Source of the DNA: Helicobacter anatolicus
GTDB taxonomy: Bacteria; Campylobacterota; Campylobacteria; Campylobacterales; Helicobacteraceae
Assembly (NCBI RefSeq): GCF_021300615.1
Contig: NZ_JAJTMY010000002.1
Span: forward strand, 62,001-126,000
Direction: 5' to 3'
DNA: 64,000 nucleotides
Shown here: piece by piece, positions 1-8,355 of the stretch
Layout of the letters: each line of letters starts with the position of its first letter
Position numbering within the stretch: the stretch's first letter is position 1
The notes under the pieces: model-generated
What the model was told of the DNA's origin: nothing
What the model saw: the letters and a program-made list of their open reading frames with translations, nothing else
Databases searched by the model: none
Made by a program: the position numbers and the translations under genes

Positions 1-297
1 GGTAGTGGTAGGAGCGATTCTGGTGATGAAGTGTATTTGGAGATTAATCAAAATCAGTGTTTAAATGCACTTTCTAAGGATAAAACAAAATTAAAAAGTA
101 TTGATGCAGAGCTTGTAGGAATTAGTAAAATTTCTTATGAGAGTTTTTTGCACTTTGATTTTCACAGCAAGGATTATGAAGAATTATTAATAGGATTTAA
201 AGTTTTAAAAATTGAAGATTTAGTTTGGTGTGAGATTGACTGCAAAGAACATTTAGAGCGTGCAGAAAAAAGTATTATCCCAAAATTATTACAATGA
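1..297 (+). CDS. pntC: Nucleotidyltransferase C-terminal fragment, probably AEP cytidylyltransferase (partial at window edge)
   Basis: The reading frame is open from base 1, so this is the C-terminal ~98 residues of a gene that starts outside the window. The end carries a motif around VWCEIDCKEHLERAEKSIIP, typical of the last helix of MobA-like/LicC-type nucleotidyltransferases, where an acidic residue of an EID motif helps hold the metal. It lies 15 bases upstream of phnW. In phosphonate gene sets, such an enzyme (PntC) activates 2-aminoethylphosphonate with CTP for transfer to surface glycans or lipids. The family assignment is fairly safe. The AEP substrate is inferred from the neighbour; phosphocholine or another alcohol phosphate remains possible. 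Confidence 0.6.
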   Translation, partial: GSGRSDSGDEVYLEINQNQCLNALSKDKTKLKSIDAELVGISKISYESFLHFDFHSKDYEELLIGFKVLKIEDLVWCEIDCKEHLERAEKSIIPKLLQ

Positions 298-312
298 TAG
301 AAAAGGAAAAAA

Positions 313-1389
313 ATGAAGCGTAATATTTTACTTAACCCTGGTCCAGCAACAATTTCCATGCGTGTAAAAAAAGCACAATTAGTGCCTGATATCTGCCCTA
401 GGGAGCAGGAGTTTGGAGATTTGATGGCAAAAATTTCTGCAGGCTTGTTAGGATTTGTAAAAGATGCTAAAGATAGTAGTTGTGTGTTATTTGGTGGAAG
501 TGGTACTTTGGCTGTAGAATCCACCTTGGCATCAACATTAGATAAGTCTCATAAACTTGCAATTATTGTTAATGGTGCATATGGTCAGAGGATGTGTGAG
601 ATTGCAAAATATCATGGGCTAAATTATGTGGTATTTCAAAGTAGCTTTTTAGAACCTATTGATTTTCTAGAACTTGAACAATTTTTACAAAAAGAAAGAC
701 CGGATTTTTTGAGTGTTGTGCATTCTGAAACAACAAGCGGACTTTTAAATGATCTTACGCAAATTTCAAAAATTGCGCATCCTTTGGGAATAAAAATTAT
801 TGCAGATTGTATGAGTAGTTTTGCATGTTATGAGATTTCGCTAAATGAAGTAGATTTTATTATTGCTTCAAGCAATAAAAATATTCAAGGCACTGCGGGG
901 ATTTCTTTTGTTATTGCAAAAAATCAAAATATCATGCATGCAGAGTTTGCAAAAAGCTTATATCTTGATTTAAAAGCACAATATGAGTATTTTATCAAAC
1001 ATCATCAAATGCGTTTTACACCGCCTGTGCAAGTGGCTTATGCACTTTATGAAGCAATTTTGGAGTTACAAGAAGAGGGGTTAAAAAATCGTTTCTTGCG
1101 TTATCAAAAATCAAATGCAATTTTGCGTCAAGGCTTGGAAGATTTGGGCTTTTGTATTTATCCAAAAAGCTCTCATAGTGTGATTATTACCTCAATTGAT
1201 ATTCCTAAAAATATGAATTTTGAAGAATTGCATCAATTTTGTAAAAATCGAGGCTTTACCATTTATCCAGGGAAAATTGCAGGTAAAGAAATGTTTAGGA
1301 TTGCAAATATTGGTGAGATTGATTCTTATGATATGCAGTTATTTTTGCAAGTATTGCAGGAGTTTTGTCAGCATACCATTATAAACTAA
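313..1389 (+). CDS. phnW: 2-aminoethylphosphonate--pyruvate transaminase
   Basis: A 358-residue fold-type I PLP aminotransferase. It begins with the NILLNPGPATIS signature of PhnW and alanine-glyoxylate aminotransferase-like enzymes. GGSGTLAVES forms the phosphate-binding turn, IIADCMSSF contains the aspartate that contacts the PLP ring nitrogen, and SSNKNIQG contains the likely Schiff-base lysine. The enzyme interconverts AEP and phosphonoacetaldehyde with alanine/pyruvate. A nucleotidyltransferase rather than a phosphonatase lies directly upstream, so the biosynthetic direction is likely here (inference). The start has an AAAAGGAAA ribosome-binding site. The gene converges on trpA with only 5 bases between the stops and no visible terminator. 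Confidence 0.85.
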   Translation: MKRNILLNPGPATISMRVKKAQLVPDICPREQEFGDLMAKISAGLLGFVKDAKDSSCVLFGGSGTLAVESTLASTLDKSHKLAIIVNGAYGQRMCEIAKYHGLNYVVFQSSFLEPIDFLELEQFLQKERPDFLSVVHSETTSGLLNDLTQISKIAHPLGIKIIADCMSSFACYEISLNEVDFIIASSNKNIQGTAGISFVIAKNQNIMHAEFAKSLYLDLKAQYEYFIKHHQMRFTPPVQVAYALYEAILELQEEGLKNRFLRYQKSNAILRQGLEDLGFCIYPKSSHSVIITSIDIPKNMNFEELHQFCKNRGFTIYPGKIAGKEMFRIANIGEIDSYDMQLFLQVLQEFCQHTIIN

Positions 1390-1394
1390 AAGAA

Positions 1395-2129
1395 TTAGGG
1401 ATTAAAAAGTTTTAAGGTATGGTCAAAAAGAGATTCTTTACTAGAATATTTTGTGATTTGTTTGACAAAGTAGCTTCCCGCTACAACAATATCAATTTTA
1501 TTTTTAATGGCTTGGATTTGCTTATAGCTTTGAATCCCAAACCCTAGAGCAATTTTTTTGTCACAATTTTTAGCGATTCTATCAAGATAGTCAAACAAAT
1601 CTTGGCTGATTATAGTTTTGCTTCCCGTAATTCCTGCACGCGCTACAGCATAGATAAATTCTCCTTGTGATTTTTGACTTAACATTTTGATTCTTTCTTG
1701 TGTGGTATTTGGTGTGATCAGTTCAACAACATAGAGGTGAAATTTTTTAGCAAATTTTCTCAAGCCTTCATCTTGATAAATAGGAAGATCAGGAATAATC
1801 AAGCCTTTTGCACCAGATTCTTTGGCCTTTTTAACAAAACTTTCTACTCCATAGCGAAAAACAATATTGGCATAAGTCATGATTAAAATTTCTGCTTTTT
1901 GACTTAATTCTTGCACAATATCAAAACCATCTTGAATTTTAAAACCATTTTTTAAGGCAATATTGCATGCTTCTTCAATAATTACTCCATCTGCGCTTGG
2001 ATCTGAAAATGGAAATTGCACTTCAAGATATTTTGCCCCTGCCTCTATAATTCCTTGAGCGGCTTGTAGACTTATTTCTTTTGTAGGAAAACCTCCCACA
2101 ATATGTCCCATTAGTACAATATCTTTCAT
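1395..2129 (-). CDS. trpA: Tryptophan synthase alpha subunit
   Basis: A 244-residue TIM barrel that cleaves indole-3-glycerol phosphate to indole and glyceraldehyde-3-phosphate, then passes indole to TrpB through the complex. Both catalytic acids are visible with the family spacing: Glu36 in YLEVQFPFSDP and Asp47 in PSADG. GLIIPDLP and AGITGSK further on match the family. It is slightly shorter than the usual ~260-268 residues. Its start overlaps the end of trpB by four bases, indicating translational coupling in a trpCF-trpB-trpA operon. Confidence 0.95.
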   Translation of the reverse strand: MKDIVLMGHIVGGFPTKEISLQAAQGIIEAGAKYLEVQFPFSDPSADGVIIEEACNIALKNGFKIQDGFDIVQELSQKAEILIMTYANIVFRYGVESFVKKAKESGAKGLIIPDLPIYQDEGLRKFAKKFHLYVVELITPNTTQERIKMLSQKSQGEFIYAVARAGITGSKTIISQDLFDYLDRIAKNCDKKIALGFGIQSYKQIQAIKNKIDIVVAGSYFVKQITKYSSKESLFDHTLKLFNP

Positions 2130-3391
2130 TTTATAGCCTTTAATTCTTGTATTCTTTTTATTTCTTCACCCAAAAAATCTTCCCAAATATTGGTTTTGAG
2201 ATATTTTGCTGTGATAAAAATATCTTTGTCTCCTCGGCCAGAAATATTGATAATGATTTTTTTATTTTTTTGTGTTTGGCAGAGTTTGATTGCTCCTGCA
2301 AGTGCGTGACTTGATTCTAAAGCAGCGATAATCCCTTCTGTTTTGGCAAAAAATTTTAAAGCTTCTAAAACTTCATCATCTGTTGCACTTTGGAATTGAA
2401 CACGTCCAATTTTGCCTAAATGGGCTAATTGTGGTCCAATCCCAGCATAATCTAACCCCGCGCTAATAGAATGGGTTTTGGCAAGTTGTCCTTCTTGATT
2501 TTGTAAAAAAATTGTTTTATAACCTTGTGCAATACCAGTTTGAGCATCTCTTGAGTTTTGCATACGCATTGCATGTTCCCCGCTATTATTTCCTTTACCC
2601 CCTGCTTCAATTCCAATAAGTTTGACATCTTTTTGTAAAAATGCATGAAAAAATCCAATCGCATTGCTGCCACCTCCAACACAAGCGATCATATAATCAG
2701 GCATTCCTGTGAAATAATGTTTAATTTGGCTTAATACTTCTTTGGAGATAATGCTTTGCAAATCTCGCACAATATCAGGATAAGGATAGGGGCCAAGCGC
2801 ACTTCCTAAAACATAAAAAGTATTTATAGAATCTTTGCTCCATTCTCTTAATGCTTCATTGACGGCATCTTTTAAAGTTTTTGTTCCAGAATCTATGCTT
2901 CGTACTTTTGCACCAAATAATTCCATATTTAAAACATTAGGGCGTTGTCTAGCAATATCAACACTGCCCATAAAAATCTCACATTCTAAGCCTAGTTTTG
3001 CACATGCACATGCGGTGGCAAGTCCATGTTGTCCCGCTCCAGTTTCTGCAATAATGCGTGTTTTCCCCATTTTTTTTGCTAATAAAACTTGACCGATGGC
3101 ATTATTGATTTTATGTGCCCCAGTATTTGCAAGACCTTCAAACTTAAGATAAATATCATTTTGCAAGATTTCTGAAGCATTTTTTGCGTAAATTAATGGC
3201 GTGGGGCGATTGACAAAATGTGTCATTAACTCCTTGAGTTCTGCTTGAAATTCTTTTGTGTGAAAAATATTTTTATAAGCATTTTCTAATTCTTTTAAGG
3301 CGGGATAGAGAATCTCAGGGACATATTGTCCGCCAAATCTTTCATTTTTGTCACCAAAAAAAGTATTTTTGGATTTTGTGTAGAGTTGCAT
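2126..3391 (-). CDS. trpB: Tryptophan synthase beta subunit
   Basis: A 421-residue PLP enzyme that condenses indole with serine. The PLP lysine is K94 in NTGAHKINN, and GGGSNAIG binds the cofactor phosphate. I start it at MQLYTKSKN because an AAGGAAAAAG site lies just upstream and this gives the usual TrpB length. The open frame continues 32 codons further upstream, but that stretch is lysine-rich and overlaps the end of trpCF. It is the middle gene of the cluster, 13 bases after trpCF and overlapping trpA. Confidence 0.95.
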   Translation of the reverse strand: MQLYTKSKNTFFGDKNERFGGQYVPEILYPALKELENAYKNIFHTKEFQAELKELMTHFVNRPTPLIYAKNASEILQNDIYLKFEGLANTGAHKINNAIGQVLLAKKMGKTRIIAETGAGQHGLATACACAKLGLECEIFMGSVDIARQRPNVLNMELFGAKVRSIDSGTKTLKDAVNEALREWSKDSINTFYVLGSALGPYPYPDIVRDLQSIISKEVLSQIKHYFTGMPDYMIACVGGGSNAIGFFHAFLQKDVKLIGIEAGGKGNNSGEHAMRMQNSRDAQTGIAQGYKTIFLQNQEGQLAKTHSISAGLDYAGIGPQLAHLGKIGRVQFQSATDDEVLEALKFFAKTEGIIAALESSHALAGAIKLCQTQKNKKIIINISGRGDKDIFITAKYLKTNIWEDFLGEEIKRIQELKAIK

Positions 3392-3404
3392 TCTTTTTCC
3401 TTGT

Positions 3405-4874
3405 TTAAAGTTTTTGATAGTGATTATTGATAATTTCAAAAATTTCTTGAAGTTTTTGAGGATCTTTTTTGCCAATTTCTTTTTCAACTTGCGAATTAAT
3501 ATCTAGCATGCTTACACCGAGGTTTAAAAGCTCTTGTATGTTGTGTGCCCCAATTCCTCCTGCTACAAATAATGCTTCACCTGTATTTTTTAATTCTTTG
3601 AGTGCTTCTAGTGGTATGCTTTTGCCACTCCCTCCTTTTTCTTTACTTTTAGAATCTAGAAGTATGAAAGGTAGATATTCGTTTTTAGGATAGTCATCAA
3701 GATTTTCATAATTTATACAGATGTAAAAATTAAAATTTGCATTTAAAAGATTGTATTTTGCAAAATAAGGGAGATTGTCTGGCGCGTGGAGTTGTAAAGA
3801 ATCAAGAAAATTTTGTTCACATAATTCTTTTGCTTGTTGGAAATCTTTTGTATCTTCTAATAAAACACCAATTTTTAAAACTTCAGGATAAAGTGTTTTT
3901 AAGGCACGTGAAATTTGTTTGATTTCTGTAATATCAATATATCTTTTACTATTTTTAGAAATAATAAATCCAAGCATATTTGCCCCCATTTTGCAGGCAA
4001 GTAAAGCATCATCAAGATTTGTGATTCCGCAGATTTTTATTAAAGGTTTGTTGTTTGCAAGTCGTTTGAAGATATTTTTGTGGAATCTATTTGCAGGATT
4101 TTTGGATTTTTTGTATGAGTGGATAAGACTTGTAATGGTATTGCTTTTACTTTTTACAAAATAACTACCACAAAGCATTCCATCAAAGCCACTACTTCCA
4201 ATTATATAGCCATCATAATTACTCATAATACCGGATTCAAAAATTGTTTTTATTCCCTCTGGAATCTGATTTTTTAATAAAATTCCTTGTTGTTTGTGGA
4301 TAGAAAAGGTATGCAAAGAACGCATATTAATTCCAATAATTTGCGGTTGGTAGGGGAGTAAAAAATCTAATTCCTCTTTTGTGTGGATTTCAAAAAGTGG
4401 GGTAAGGTTGTATTTTTTTATCTCTAATAACATCTCTTCAAAAGTTTTTTTATCTTCTAAAAACATTGCAATAATAATAAGCACCATATCTGCACCTATT
4501 TTATAGCTTATCTCGATTTCTTCAGGAAATTGAAGAAAATCTTTGCGTAAAATTGTAGTTTTTTTAAAAGTATTTTTTACTCGTATTAAATCCTTGATAC
4601 TACCATTAAAATGATCTTCTTCTGTGAGGATAGAAATAGCATTTGCTCCACAATCTAGATAGTATGAAGCAAGGGAGATGGGATCTTTGATTTCATCAAT
4701 CATTCCGCTTGAGGGAGAGGAGCGTTTAATCTCAGCAATTAGTAGCGGATTAGCAAATTTAGGGGGATTTAGCGGCACTATTCTTTCTTGAGGGATAGAA
4801 TGACCAAAATTAAAGCCTAACTTTTGAATTTTTTCTTTTCTTATTGTCGTGATTTTTTTTAAAATTTCTATCAA
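3405..4874 (-). CDS. trpCF: Fused indole-3-glycerol-phosphate synthase / phosphoribosylanthranilate isomerase
   Basis: A 489-residue fusion of two TIM barrels that carries out two consecutive steps from phosphoribosylanthranilate to indole-3-glycerol phosphate. Residues 1-~255 are the synthase, with LIAEIKRSSPS at 45-55, ILRKDF at 108-113 and a family-like GINMRSL at ~181. Residues ~275-489 are the isomerase, with K280 and ICGIT at 281-285 and a C-terminal FVAGGIG phosphate site. The same C-F fusion occurs in E. coli and H. pylori. It is the first gene of the cluster. No trpE, trpG or trpD precedes it, since fliQ diverges instead. Confidence 0.93.
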   Translation of the reverse strand: MIEILKKITTIRKEKIQKLGFNFGHSIPQERIVPLNPPKFANPLLIAEIKRSSPSSGMIDEIKDPISLASYYLDCGANAISILTEEDHFNGSIKDLIRVKNTFKKTTILRKDFLQFPEEIEISYKIGADMVLIIIAMFLEDKKTFEEMLLEIKKYNLTPLFEIHTKEELDFLLPYQPQIIGINMRSLHTFSIHKQQGILLKNQIPEGIKTIFESGIMSNYDGYIIGSSGFDGMLCGSYFVKSKSNTITSLIHSYKKSKNPANRFHKNIFKRLANNKPLIKICGITNLDDALLACKMGANMLGFIISKNSKRYIDITEIKQISRALKTLYPEVLKIGVLLEDTKDFQQAKELCEQNFLDSLQLHAPDNLPYFAKYNLLNANFNFYICINYENLDDYPKNEYLPFILLDSKSKEKGGSGKSIPLEALKELKNTGEALFVAGGIGAHNIQELLNLGVSMLDINSQVEKEIGKKDPQKLQEIFEIINNHYQKL

Positions 4875-5070
4875 AAATACCCTTTAAATTTTTTAAAGAA
4901 TAATAATGCTTAAAGATTATCATAATGCAAAAAACCCCATTATTTCCTTGATTGCGGCTTTTTGGATTATTATATAATTTGATACTTAAATTTTGTTTAA
5001 TGAAAATGATTGATTTTGTTATATGGTTGGATATAATGGCAAAAAAATTAATTTTTTAAATAGAGGGATT
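4875..5070. promoter_or_regulatory. Divergent trpCF/fliQ intergenic region with a sigma70-like fliQ promoter
   Basis: About 196 AT-rich bases separate the divergent starts. An extended TATAAT at 5032-5037 lies 33 bases before the fliQ ATG and would start transcription near 5044. A second TATAAT-like element sits near 4972-4977. I see no trp leader peptide with tandem Trp codons and no attenuator hairpin pair. AT-rich words near 4900-4925 loosely resemble a Fur box, but not enough to call. Confidence 0.5.
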
Positions 5071-5337
5071 ATGGAATCACAACTAATGGGGCTTGCTATT
5101 GAGACTTATAAAATTACTTTAATGATTTCTTTGCCGGTTTTGTTGGTAGGGCTTATTGTAGGGCTTTTGGTAAGTATTTTTCAAGCAACAACACAGATTA
5201 ATGAAATGACCTTGTCATTTGTGCCAAAAATTTTAGCAGTTATTGGTGTGATTATTTTTACGATGCCTTGGATGTTAAATATGTTGATTGATTATACAAC
5301 GCGTCTGATAAATTTGATTCCAAATTTTATTGGATAA
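5071..5337 (+). CDS. fliQ: Flagellar export apparatus protein FliQ
   Basis: An 88-residue membrane protein with two hydrophobic hairpin segments (about residues 15-38 and 50-72). The family signature FQATTQINEMTLSFVPK lies between them. With FliP and FliR it forms the helical gate of the flagellar type III secretion system. The ATG at 5071 is chosen because it follows a GAGGG ribosome-binding site and gives the standard length; the frame opens 16 codons earlier without support. It shares one base with murB. The fliQ-murB order is also recalled from H. pylori. Confidence 0.95.
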   Translation: MESQLMGLAIETYKITLMISLPVLLVGLIVGLLVSIFQATTQINEMTLSFVPKILAVIGVIIFTMPWMLNMLIDYTTRLINLIPNFIG

Positions 5338-6116
5338 TGATAAAGATTATTGATTTTTCAAAGTATTTAAGTATCAAGATAGGTGCAGCATTACCTGTAA
5401 AAGTGATTGATAGTTTTACATATGACAGAGAGTTGAAAATTCTTGGCTTTGGTTTTAATCTTCTTATTGCTCCTAGTGCAAAAAATCTAGCAATTTTGGG
5501 GGATAATTTTGATTATATTCGAGATTTGGGAGATTATATTGAAGTTGGAGGTAGTACAAGTAGTGCAAAAATTTTTAGATATTTTTGGCAAAACAATTTA
5601 ACAGGATTGGAATTTTTGCGTGCTCTTCCAGGAAGCTTAGGAGGGCTTGTAAAAATGAATGCTGGGATGAAAGAATATGAAATGAAGGGGATTTTAGATT
5701 CTGTGTGTGTGGATGGGGTTTGGAGAGATGCAAAAACTTTGGGGATTGCTTATCGTAAGACAGAGATTGATGGAGTGATTTTTGCTGCACGTTTTAAAAA
5801 GATTTTAGGTTTTCAAGAAGGATTGTTAGAAAAATTTTCTAATATGCGAAAAACACATCCAAAATTTCCTAGTTGTGGGAGTTGTTTTAAGAATCCTGAG
5901 GGAGATTTTGCGGGGCGTTTACTTGAGGCTGTTGGAATGAAGGGATATTTTATTAATGGTGTGGGATTTTCTGAACAACATGCAAATTTTTTGGTAAATA
6001 AAAATCGTGGAGTAGCCGATTTTGCTTCTGCAATGCAAGTTATAGAATTGGCAGAGAAAAAAGTTTCTGATATTTTTGGAATAAAACTACAAAAAGAGGT
6101 TATAATCATAGAGTAA
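5337..6116 (+). CDS. murB: UDP-N-acetylenolpyruvoylglucosamine reductase
   Basis: A 259-residue FAD enzyme that reduces UDP-GlcNAc-enolpyruvate to UDP-MurNAc using NADPH in the cytoplasm. ALPGSLGGLVKMNAGM is the flavin-binding segment, and FPSCGSCFKNPEGDFAG contains the region of the catalytic serine. The Glu near the C terminus (QKEVIII) is in the usual place. It is a short MurB typical of Campylobacterota. Its ATG overlaps the fliQ stop by one base, so it is probably translationally coupled. Confidence 0.93.
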   Translation: MIKIIDFSKYLSIKIGAALPVKVIDSFTYDRELKILGFGFNLLIAPSAKNLAILGDNFDYIRDLGDYIEVGGSTSSAKIFRYFWQNNLTGLEFLRALPGSLGGLVKMNAGMKEYEMKGILDSVCVDGVWRDAKTLGIAYRKTEIDGVIFAARFKKILGFQEGLLEKFSNMRKTHPKFPSCGSCFKNPEGDFAGRLLEAVGMKGYFINGVGFSEQHANFLVNKNRGVADFASAMQVIELAEKKVSDIFGIKLQKEVIIIE

Positions 6117-6138
6117 TACAAAAAAGTGAGGAATATAT

Positions 6139-7938
6139 ATGCGAATATTTAATTCAAAAACACTTTTGTTTTCCGGAGTTTTGTTAAGCCTTTCTCAAGT
6201 TCAAGCATTAGAGTTTGGTGGCATGGGGAATATTTCAGCAAGTATGGGTGGCGCTGGAGTAGCTTTAAAAAACTCTCAATGGGGGCTTTATTACAATCCT
6301 GCTTTACTTGGCACAACAAAAAAATATCGCTTTGCTTATAGTTTTGGTGCTACAATTAGAGATCATAATCTTTTGAAACTTGCAAATGTAGATATTAAAA
6401 ACTTGCAAAGTTTGCCAAGTCAAATTAGTGGTATTTTTAGTACAACGCAAAAAGCAGTATCTCGTGGCGTTTCTAGTGCTTCTGGCACTACGCTTTTGGG
6501 TGCAAGTACCTTAGCGGCAAATGATTCTTTGGAGTTACCAGATGGTTATTTTGGTGAGGTGATTAAAAATCTCTTGGGTAATGGAAGTGGTGGCAATGGA
6601 ACATTTACAGAGGGGGATTTGGCAAAATTTTTAGGTAGTGTTGCTGGTAATAGTATGGGTAATGAAAATGATTTAGATAAGGCAGTTGAAAATTTCAAAA
6701 AAGTAGCACAGGAAAACCCAGAGAAGATATTAGGAGACATTCAAGATAAGCTTTTGCAAGCTAGTGCAAGTGCTGGAGGAAATGCCTTATTAGATAGCAT
6801 TATTAAAAATTTAGATAGTGATAGTGTTAGCGGACTTGCAGATTTATTGAAAGACGCAAGTAAGGGTGATATTGATGTCTCTAAGGTTGTAGGCGCATTA
6901 AATGGTGTTGAGATTTCTCAAAATGGTGATGCATCATTATCTAAGGCAATTAAGGATATACAGACTATTGAAAACACTTTAAAAAGTAATAATTTTTCAC
7001 TTTCATCACAAAATGGTTTGGTTTTTCAAACTAAGCCTAATGATGATGTAGGAGGGTTTGGAATCGGGATTTTTGGAAGTGCTTTTGCGAGTGGATCGGC
7101 AAGCTTTGATTCTACACATAATCGTTTGATTATTGATGCAGGTGGTCAATATGTTGAACTTGGGATTAGTGGAGATAAGATCACGCTAGATTTGGTTGGC
7201 AGTAGTGCAAAAGCGAGCGGCACTAGCAGTGGGAATGGAAAAGATATTTATGATAGCAGCTCTGTGTTTAGCGATAGTGCAAAGCATAATATCTCACTTA
7301 GCGGGTTGATTGTTGGTGAGGTGCCTGTGGGCTATGGGCATAGTATTAATATTGGTGCTGGAGAAATTAGTGTTGGTATGACCTTAAAATATTTATATGG
7401 TGTGGGTTATCATGTATCTAAAACAGGAAATTTTAATACACTTTCTGGTATTTCTCTTGGAAATGCACCGACAATGTCGCATAATTTTGGGATTGATATT
7501 GGAGCTTTATATAGTATTAAGGGATTTAGCGTTGGTTTTGTGGCAAAAAATATTAATGAGCCTGCTTTAAAGCTTAGCGAAACAGAAAAAATCTATCTTA
7601 ATCCTCAATTAAGAGCAGGGATTGCATATCAGGCTGGATTTTTTAGTCTTGCATTTGATGCGGATTTATTGCCAAATCATACACTTTCTTATGTTGCACC
7701 AAAGAATCAAATGGTTGGCGGTGGAATGATGTTTGATTTTAAATATGTTGATGTTAGAGTGGGGACGATGTATGATTTGCGAAATCCATTTAATGAAGGT
7801 GTAATATTTACAGGTGGTATCAATCTTTTTGGATTCTTGGATATTGCAGTGCAGAGCAATACACATTTAACACAAATTAGAGGAATGAATATTCCTAGTT
7901 ATTTTAGCCTAAAAGTTGGCGGTGGATTTAGTTGGTAA
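6139..7938 (+). CDS. TraF-like outer-membrane beta-barrel protein
   Basis: A 599-residue protein with a signal peptide (basic MRIFNSK, a hydrophobic core, then likely cleavage after VQA). The segment after it, FGGMGNISASMGGAGVAL, followed by YYNPALLG, is characteristic of the FadL/TraF-like outer-membrane families; NPA is a recurrent motif there. Residues ~100-290 form a Gly/Ser/Asn-rich, helix-prone insertion. The C-terminal half alternates short amphipathic strands and ends in an aromatic residue (GGGFSW), as expected for a barrel. Annotations often call such proteins conjugal transfer protein TraF, although no conjugation genes are nearby. Substrate and role are unknown. Confidence 0.7.
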   Translation: MRIFNSKTLLFSGVLLSLSQVQALEFGGMGNISASMGGAGVALKNSQWGLYYNPALLGTTKKYRFAYSFGATIRDHNLLKLANVDIKNLQSLPSQISGIFSTTQKAVSRGVSSASGTTLLGASTLAANDSLELPDGYFGEVIKNLLGNGSGGNGTFTEGDLAKFLGSVAGNSMGNENDLDKAVENFKKVAQENPEKILGDIQDKLLQASASAGGNALLDSIIKNLDSDSVSGLADLLKDASKGDIDVSKVVGALNGVEISQNGDASLSKAIKDIQTIENTLKSNNFSLSSQNGLVFQTKPNDDVGGFGIGIFGSAFASGSASFDSTHNRLIIDAGGQYVELGISGDKITLDLVGSSAKASGTSSGNGKDIYDSSSVFSDSAKHNISLSGLIVGEVPVGYGHSINIGAGEISVGMTLKYLYGVGYHVSKTGNFNTLSGISLGNAPTMSHNFGIDIGALYSIKGFSVGFVAKNINEPALKLSETEKIYLNPQLRAGIAYQAGFFSLAFDADLLPNHTLSYVAPKNQMVGGGMMFDFKYVDVRVGTMYDLRNPFNEGVIFTGGINLFGFLDIAVQSNTHLTQIRGMNIPSYFSLKVGGGFSW

Positions 7939-7947
7939 GGAGTAGTA

Positions 7948-8154
7948 ATGCCCTATATAGATGTAAAAGTAGCAGGAAAACTTAGTATTGAACAAAAGCG
8001 AGAAATTGCCAAAGACATTTCAGAATCTTTGGAGCGTGTAGCTAAGAAGCCAAAAGAAAGTGTTTATATTTCTTTTACAGAATTTGATCGAGAAAATTTT
8101 GCAAAAGGTGAGAATATTTTAAGCGATCTTGATAAATTGCAAAATAAAAAATAA
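7948..8154 (+). CDS. 4-oxalocrotonate tautomerase family protein
   Basis: A 68-residue protein beginning MPYIDVKVAG. Once the initiator Met is removed, Pro1 becomes the general base/acid of this family. Length and the beta-alpha-beta pattern fit a hexameric DmpI/XylH-like tautomerase. H. pylori has a comparable small protein; its natural substrate is not established. It follows the TraF-like gene by 9 bases with a GGAG site and is probably cotranscribed with it. Confidence 0.85.
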   Translation: MPYIDVKVAGKLSIEQKREIAKDISESLERVAKKPKESVYISFTEFDRENFAKGENILSDLDKLQNKK

Positions 8155-8226
8155 ACAAACTTGTTTGTATTGCTAGAGAGACAATATTGCAAACTTATAT
8201 AAATCTTTTTTAGAATTGACAGTATT

Positions 8227-8245
8227 AAGTGGCTAAAAGCCACTT
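8227..8245 (+). terminator. Intrinsic terminator after the tautomerase gene
   Basis: Perfect 8-bp arms (AAGTGGCT / AGCCACTT) around an AAA loop, followed by T residues. It separates the fliQ-to-tautomerase group from putA. A smaller imperfect inverted repeat (ACAAAC/GTTTGT) lies just after the preceding stop. Confidence 0.8.
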
Positions 8246-8355
8246 TTATCCATAAATGTTACCAATGTAAAACTTTTGTAATTAATAGGGTTGAAAAATT
8301 TTTAGTTTCTTGATGAGTTTTTGTATTATCAAAAAAACTTTTTGAGGAGATTTAA

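Noticed and set aside
4895-4935. Fur-box-like AT-rich words upstream of trpCF
   Set aside because: Only loose similarity in a very AT-rich region, and the neighbouring genes are not iron-related.
6139-7938. Conjugation (TraF) gene as part of a mobile element
   Set aside because: The name only reflects a family label. The protein is an outer-membrane barrel next to murB and fliQ, and no transfer genes are nearby.
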